This document shows positions 59,553-64,000 of a stretch of DNA of 64,000 bases, one piece after another (position 1 is the first letter of the stretch; every line of letters starts with the position of its first letter). Source of the stretch: an uncultured Clostridium sp. (lineage in GTDB: Bacteria > Bacillota > Clostridia > Clostridiales > Clostridiaceae); the NCBI GenBank assembly GCA_934746015.1, contig CAKVEW010000012.1, positions 26,218-90,217 of the forward strand, given 5' to 3'. Position numbers and translations under genes: made by a program. Below the pieces are notes generated by a model. The model did not search any database. It saw nothing but the letters and a program-made list of their open reading frames with translations, and was not told the origin of the DNA.

Positions 59553-60026
59553 ATGGATTGCTTTTATGAGCAGTTTCAGACAAAAGACTATCATGGCATA
59601 GAAAATATTATAAATATTTTATCAAAAGCATCCATAGTTATAACAATATTGTGCGTAGCAATGTTAAATATAGTAGGAGCAATAACTTTTGTATTAGTAT
59701 ATTTCATCATTTTTATTTTATCAAGAAGGATAATAGTAGAATATGAATATGAGCTTACTGGAAATGAGCTTTCAATTTATAAGATTATGAATAAGAGCAA
59801 AAGAAAAGAAATAGGAAGCTTTAATATAAGAGAAATATCTAGTGTAAAAACTTTAGACAAGCTAAGTAATAGCACTAAAGTTATAAAAGCTTATTTAGAG
59901 GAATCAGGAATTAAACCAAAGGTTTATATAGTTAATGCCTCTAGGGGGGTTACAGGATTTCAATTAGCTATGGATGAAAAGTTATTAGATTTAATAAAAA
60001 GAGTTAACCCATTAGCATTTTATTAA
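59553..60026 (+). CDS. DUF6106-like membrane protein
   Basis: The protein is 157 residues. It starts MDCFYEQFQTK, has two adjacent membrane helices at about 22-58, and then a cytoplasmic beta-rich domain (about 62-150) resembling a PH-like fold (YEYELTGNELSIYKIMNKSKRKEIGSF). I recall this as DUF6106, common in clostridia and of unknown role. AGGAGGTG precedes the ATG. The ABC ATPase follows after 20 bases. Confidence 0.65.
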   Translation: MDCFYEQFQTKDYHGIENIINILSKASIVITILCVAMLNIVGAITFVLVYFIIFILSRRIIVEYEYELTGNELSIYKIMNKSKRKEIGSFNIREISSVKTLDKLSNSTKVIKAYLEESGIKPKVYIVNASRGVTGFQLAMDEKLLDLIKRVNPLAFY

Positions 60027-60046
60027 TATATTTGGAGGAGAGAAAT

Positions 60047-61156
60047 ATGGCAGGTTTAAAATTAAAAGGTATTAAAAAGGTATATGAAAATGGATTTGAA
60101 GCAGTTAAGGACTTTAACTTAGATATTGAAGATAGAGAGTTTATTGTTTTTGTAGGTCCATCAGGATGTGGTAAATCAACAACTCTAAGAATGATTGCAG
60201 GATTAGAAGAAATATCAAGTGGGGAATTATATATTGATGATAAATTAGTAAATGATGTTGCTCCTAAAGATAGAGATATAGCTATGGTTTTCCAAAACTA
60301 TGCATTATATCCACATATGACTGTTTATGAAAATATGGCATTTGGATTAAAACTTAGAAAAATGCCAAAAGCTGAAATAGATAAAAAGGTTAGAGAAGCA
60401 GCTAAGATATTAGACATAGAACATTTATTAGATAGAAAGCCAAAGGCATTATCAGGTGGACAAAGACAAAGAGTTGCTATGGGAAGAGCTATAGTTAGAA
60501 GTCCAAAGGTATTCTTAATGGACGAACCTTTATCAAACCTTGATGCTAAATTAAGAGTTCAAATGAGAATAGAAATATCAAAATTATATAATGAATTAAA
60601 CACAACATTTATATATGTTACACATGACCAAACAGAAGCAATGACTTTAGGAACTAGAATAGTAGTTATGCAAGATGGAGTTATTCAACAAGTTGCATCA
60701 CCTACTGAAATATATAATCATCCAGCTAATCTTTTCGTTGCAGGATTTATTGGAAGTCCTCAAATGAATATGACATATGGACAAACTTCTGTTGAAAATG
60801 GAAGACAATATGTTAAAGTATTTGATAAATTAATGGAAATTCCAGCAGATAAGGTTAAAGCTATAAAAGAAAAGAATGCAGAAAATATAGACGTAATAGT
60901 TGGAGTAAGACCAGAAAACATATATCACACTAAGGAAGAATTAGCAAAACCAGGAGTTGTTACTTTTAATGGAGTAGTTGACTTAATGGAAAACTTAGGT
61001 GCTGAAATCTATATTCACATTAAAAAAGATGGAGCAAACTTTATCATTAAATCAAGAACAGTTGTAGATTACAAGATTGGTGATCCAATTGAATTCGGAT
61101 TTGATGCTAATAAGATTCATATATTCGATAAAGAAGAACAAAACACAATATTCTAG
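60047..61156 (+). CDS. msmX: Sugar ABC transporter ATPase, MsmX/UgpC/MalK type
   Basis: The protein is 369 residues. Walker A is GPSGCGKST, the signature is LSGGQRQRVAMGRA and Walker B is VFLMDEPLSNLD. The C-terminal TOBE regulatory domain (about 235-369) includes VGVRPENIYH. ATG 60047 follows GGAGGAG. No permease or binding protein is nearby, which fits a shared ATPase that serves several carbohydrate importers, as MsmX does in Bacillus (family knowledge). Confidence 0.93.
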   Translation: MAGLKLKGIKKVYENGFEAVKDFNLDIEDREFIVFVGPSGCGKSTTLRMIAGLEEISSGELYIDDKLVNDVAPKDRDIAMVFQNYALYPHMTVYENMAFGLKLRKMPKAEIDKKVREAAKILDIEHLLDRKPKALSGGQRQRVAMGRAIVRSPKVFLMDEPLSNLDAKLRVQMRIEISKLYNELNTTFIYVTHDQTEAMTLGTRIVVMQDGVIQQVASPTEIYNHPANLFVAGFIGSPQMNMTYGQTSVENGRQYVKVFDKLMEIPADKVKAIKEKNAENIDVIVGVRPENIYHTKEELAKPGVVTFNGVVDLMENLGAEIYIHIKKDGANFIIKSRTVVDYKIGDPIEFGFDANKIHIFDKEEQNTIF

Positions 61157-61190
61157 TTAAAATGTAAAATGTAAAATGTAGAATTAAGGA

Positions 61191-61264
61191 AGAAACTCCT
61201 TGAGGAGTTTCTAAAATAACTCAATATTTTAAAAATGGAGCTGAAGAATAGCTCCATTTTTTTA
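61191..61264 (+). terminator. Double hairpin after the ABC ATPase gene
   Basis: AGAAACTCC and GGAGTTTCT form the first stem (61191-61212). AAAATGGAGCT and AGCTCCATTTT form the second (61232-61260), which ends in a T-run. The second is the terminator. Confidence 0.8.
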
Positions 61265-61281
61265 TGATATTTTTAGCATAA

Positions 61282-62007
61282 TTATTTATTAATTGAACTA
61301 TAGTTATCCTCTACTTGTTTCCAATTAACTACATGCCACCAATTATCTATATAATCTCCACGTCTATTTTGATACTTTAGATAATATGCATGCTCCCAAA
61401 CATCTATACCTAATATTGGTGTTAATCCTTGAGATATTGGTGAATCTTGATTAGCAGTAGATATTATAGAAAGTTTTCCGTCTTTACCTAAAACAAGCCA
61501 AGCCCATCCAGAGCCAAACCTTCCTAAAGCTGCATCCTTAAATTTAGCTTTAAAGTTATCAAAAGATCCAAAATCATTATTAATAGCTTTTAATAATTCT
61601 CCTTTTGGTGTTTGATCTTTTTCAGGAGACATTACTGACCAAAAGAAGTCATGATTATAAACTCCACCTGCATTATTTTTAACTGTTTCTCTCACATCTT
61701 CTGGAATTGAGTTTAAATCCTTTAAAATTCCCTCTAATCCTTTTTTATATAATTCAGGATATTTAGCAATGGCTTTATTTAAATTATCTAAGTATGCCTT
61801 CTCATGTTTATCATGATGAAGCATCATTGTTTCCTTATCTATATAAGGTTCCAAGGCATCATAAGCATAAGGTAAAGGATTGAGCTCAAATTGAGAATCA
61901 CTTAAATTGTTACTTTTTACAGTAAGTGTAGGTAGTAAAATAATACTAAATATAATAGATAAAGTTGATAATAATAAAATTGTATATTTTTTCTTCAAAT
62001 TAAACAC
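61282..62007 (-). CDS. sodA: Exported superoxide dismutase (Fe/Mn family)
   Basis: The protein is 241 residues. The first 32 residues form a basic N-terminus and a long hydrophobic segment (about 9-29), a signal peptide or anchor that cytoplasmic SODs lack. The mature enzyme starts FELNPLPYAYDALEPYI. Metal ligands are in MMLHHDKHEK, His119 (YNHDFFW), Asp202 and His206 (DVWEHAYY). No lipobox cysteine was seen. AAAGGAGGTG lies upstream on the minus strand. It is divergent from the thioredoxin gene and is expected to act at the cell surface. Confidence 0.93.
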   Translation of the reverse strand: MFNLKKKYTILLLSTLSIIFSIILLPTLTVKSNNLSDSQFELNPLPYAYDALEPYIDKETMMLHHDKHEKAYLDNLNKAIAKYPELYKKGLEGILKDLNSIPEDVRETVKNNAGGVYNHDFFWSVMSPEKDQTPKGELLKAINNDFGSFDNFKAKFKDAALGRFGSGWAWLVLGKDGKLSIISTANQDSPISQGLTPILGIDVWEHAYYLKYQNRRGDYIDNWWHVVNWKQVEDNYSSINK

Positions 62008-62101
62008 CTCCTTTTTTAGTATTTACAATCAAAAGGATTTTTATAAACAATTAGTTTAAATGGTATAATAAATATAAAATTAAGCTAAAGGTGGAGGAGT
62101 T

Positions 62102-62413
62102 ATGAGAAAAGAACAAATAGAAGATTTTATAAAAGGTAATTTAATAAGTATAGTATATTTTAGTGGTGCAACTTGTGGAGCTTGTGATGCTATAAAAGAA
62201 AAAGTATTACATGTTATAAAAGATTATAATGAAGTGAAGTTCTTAGAAGTAAATGCTATAGAAAATAAAGAAATTGCAGCAGAATATAATATTTTTTCAT
62301 TACCTATTTTATTGTTATTTGTCAATGAAAAAGAAACATTAAGATTAGGAAGATATTTTGATATATTAGAGTTTAAGAATTCATTAGATAGATATTATAA
62401 TATGATTTTTTAA
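62102..62413 (+). CDS. Thioredoxin-family protein
   Basis: The protein is 103 residues. The active site is Cys25-Gly-Ala-Cys28 in SGATCGACDAIK, instead of the usual CGPC, and the cis-Pro lies in FSLPILLLF. It has no signal peptide. AGGTGGAGG precedes the ATG. Its place opposite an exported SOD suggests a redox-stress context, but no partner is shown. Confidence 0.85.
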   Translation: MRKEQIEDFIKGNLISIVYFSGATCGACDAIKEKVLHVIKDYNEVKFLEVNAIENKEIAAEYNIFSLPILLLFVNEKETLRLGRYFDILEFKNSLDRYYNMIF

Positions 62414-62519
62414 GAATTCCTTAATAATTTTGATACTAACTTTGTAACTTATTGTTACTATCATTATTAGCATAGGAAGTTACTTTAATTACGTTTAGAT
62501 TTTAATTATAGGGGGACAT

Positions 62520-63218
62520 ATGAATAAGTACAATATTTTAGTAGTGGATGATGATAAAGAGATTACAGAAGCCATTGAAATTTATCTTTTAAATGAAGGA
62601 TATAATGTTTTTACTGCTTACGATGGAATTCAAGCATTAAGGATTGCGAGAGAAGAAGATATTCATTTAATAATTATGGATATAATGATGCCAAGCCTTG
62701 ATGGAACTAGAGCTACTATTGAACTAAGGAAGGAAAAAGAAATTCCAATAATAATGCTTTCTGCAAAAGCAGAGGACTCAGATGTAATTCTAGGTCTTAA
62801 TTTAGGAGCTGATGATTATTTAACTAAGCCCTTTAATCCTTTAGAGCTTATAGCAAGAGTAAACTCTCAAATAAGGAGATACACAAGATTTTCTTCATTA
62901 AATGATAATATTAATAAAGATGTAATTACAGTAGGAGGATTAGAATTAAATAAAGAAAGCAAGTCTGTTACTGTAAATGGTAAGGAAGTTAATTTAACTC
63001 CATTGGAATTTAAAATATTAAGTCTTCTTATGAACAACCTAGGTAGAGTTTTTTCTATAGAAGAGATTTACGAAAGAGTTTGGAATGAAGCCCCTTATAA
63101 TGTAGATACTGTAACTGTCCATATAAGGAGGATAAGGGAGAAAATAGAGGTAGACCCTAGAAATCCTCAATATGTAAAGGTGGTGTGGGGAGTTGGATAC
63201 AAAGTCGACAAGAAATAA
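62520..63218 (+). CDS. OmpR/PhoB-family response regulator
   Basis: The protein is 232 residues. The receiver has Asp10-Asp11-Asp12, the phosphorylated Asp54 in MDIMMPS, and Lys in LTKPFNP. The C-terminal winged helix has LTPLEFKILSLLMNN and VDTVTVHIRRIREKIE. GGGGG precedes the ATG. The kinase gene starts inside its last codons, so the pair is translationally coupled. Confidence 0.95.
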   Translation: MNKYNILVVDDDKEITEAIEIYLLNEGYNVFTAYDGIQALRIAREEDIHLIIMDIMMPSLDGTRATIELRKEKEIPIIMLSAKAEDSDVILGLNLGADDYLTKPFNPLELIARVNSQIRRYTRFSSLNDNINKDVITVGGLELNKESKSVTVNGKEVNLTPLEFKILSLLMNNLGRVFSIEEIYERVWNEAPYNVDTVTVHIRRIREKIEVDPRNPQYVKVVWGVGYKVDKK

Positions 63219-64000
63219 ATTTTTTAAAGATATAGGAACATTTATATTTTTAATTCTGCTAATATTTTTTTCTATTTCTTTAATTGGGACAGTAAGAGAA
63301 CATAGAAATTTCAAATCAAATTTCGGAGATACTCTTTTTGATAATAATTTAATAGTAAGTGAAGTTTTAGAACTAGATACTGTATTAAAAGAATATACAG
63401 TTTTATATTTGGATTTAGATGGGAATAAAAAAGAGAATGTATATAATAAAAGAATAGAAGAAAGTAATTCATATAAAGAGAACTCTATAAGAGAAGTTGA
63501 AAATAATATAAGAGAAGAAGCAAAAGAAAGTAATTTATCAGAAGAAGAAATAAAAAAACAAATAGAAGAAGTAAGAGCAAGTATTATGTCAGAAGATGGT
63601 GTAGATAATTATTATAGTCAGGTAATGAATTCTGCAAATAATATTATTTATAAAAATATAAATATAGAGTTTTTCTTTAAAGATAGCTCAGGAGCAAAGG
63701 TTACAAATATAGAAGACAATAATATTGAAGATGAAATAGATAATAATGCTTTTTTGAATAATGAAGATTATTATTATATGTATTTGCCAAGTTCTAAATT
63801 GAAAGTAAATAATACTTTTTATTCTAATGAGTTAATAGATATATATAACTCAATAAGACACAGTAATGATAATGTAAGTAGATTTTATAGAATACCTAAG
63901 GAATTAAAACAAGGAGATTTACTTTATAATATATCATTAGAAAGAGAAGAAGCTTCAAGTATTTTGTATAAAAAAATAGCAGTTACAGCTGTATTTGGAT
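63193..64000 (+). CDS. Sensor histidine kinase, N-terminal part (runs off the window)
   Basis: An open frame starts at TTG 63193, overlapping the response regulator by 26 bases with GGTGTGGGG just upstream, and has no stop before the window end. The first membrane helix is at about 15-34 (FIFLILLIFFSISLIG). A long, acidic extracellular domain of about 220 residues follows, and the second helix begins at the very end (IAVTAVFG). The kinase domains are outside the window; the assignment rests on this topology and on coupling to the regulator. Confidence 0.82.
   Translation, partial: MDTKSTRNKFFKDIGTFIFLILLIFFSISLIGTVREHRNFKSNFGDTLFDNNLIVSEVLELDTVLKEYTVLYLDLDGNKKENVYNKRIEESNSYKENSIREVENNIREEAKESNLSEEEIKKQIEEVRASIMSEDGVDNYYSQVMNSANNIIYKNINIEFFFKDSSGAKVTNIEDNNIEDEIDNNAFLNNEDYYYMYLPSSKLKVNNTFYSNELIDIYNSIRHSNDNVSRFYRIPKELKQGDLLYNISLEREEASSILYKKIAVTAVFG

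Noticed and set aside
61157..61182. TGTAAAA repeated three times as a regulatory or CRISPR-like array
   Set aside because: It is a short AT-rich tandem slip of seven to eight bases after a stop codon, without spacers.

Overview
The window is a very AT-rich stretch of a Firmicutes chromosome, most likely Clostridium sensu stricto. The evidence is the codon usage, strong GGAGG ribosome sites, rho-independent terminators everywhere, and an anaerobe's gene set: pyruvate formate-lyase, rubrerythrin, an Etf-linked lactate dehydrogenase, a glycyl radical enzyme, a T-box and a lysine riboswitch. No rRNA, tRNA, CRISPR or phage genes were seen.

Layout. (1) 1-665: the tail of a radical-SAM-type gene, its terminator, and a good sigma-A promoter that now points into an insertion sequence (IS). 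(2) 666-19490: two 1279-bp copies of one IS in the same orientation enclose a 16.3-kb catabolic cassette. In order it carries a LevR-type sigma-54 activator; a DeoC-like aldolase, a Gfo/Idh/MocA oxidoreductase, a ManA-like isomerase and a phosphofructokinase gene broken by one amber codon; a mannose-family PTS (EIIA, B, C, D); a NanE-like epimerase; a glycyl radical enzyme and its activase; a HAD phosphatase; and, convergent, its own RpoN (sigma-54). Two almost identical -24/-12 type promoter sequences precede the two operons. The cassette therefore looks self-contained: its transporter, radical enzyme, aldolase, activator and sigma factor travel together. An 8-bp direct repeat lies just inside the two IS copies, which indicates that the cassette was once a circle that joined the chromosome through the IS. 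(3) 19515-29042: an esterase, an Opp-type peptide ABC transporter behind a T-box leader whose bases fit tRNA-Cys, and an amino-acid ABC transporter behind a lysine riboswitch. (4) 29247-37864: a chemoreceptor, an EtfB-EtfA-GlcD (LctBCD-like) operon, an MntR/DtxR-type regulator, a FAD-Rieske oxidoreductase and a tocopherol-cyclase-like protein. (5) 37910-48606: pflB, a tandem BFD [2Fe-2S] protein, the fruR-fruK-fruA operon, rubrerythrin, a two-component pair and small proteins. (6) 48607-49081: an intergenic cluster of about eight DnaA boxes with no dnaA gene beside it. (7) 49082-64000: sfsA, a Nudix hydrolase, a DUF1576 membrane protein, lysA, lepB, an FtsH-like protease, a HelD-like helicase, an MsmX/UgpC-type sugar ABC ATPase, an exported superoxide dismutase, a thioredoxin and an OmpR-type two-component system that runs off the end.

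The most interesting region is 666-19490. Its enzymes (PTS, glycyl radical enzyme with activase, aldolase, oxidoreductase) parallel in kind the E. coli pflDC-frw-fsaB-gldA set, which handles anhydrohexitol phosphates, but the families differ and the substrate is unknown. All coordinates, motifs and hairpins were read by eye. No alignment, folding or database search was run.
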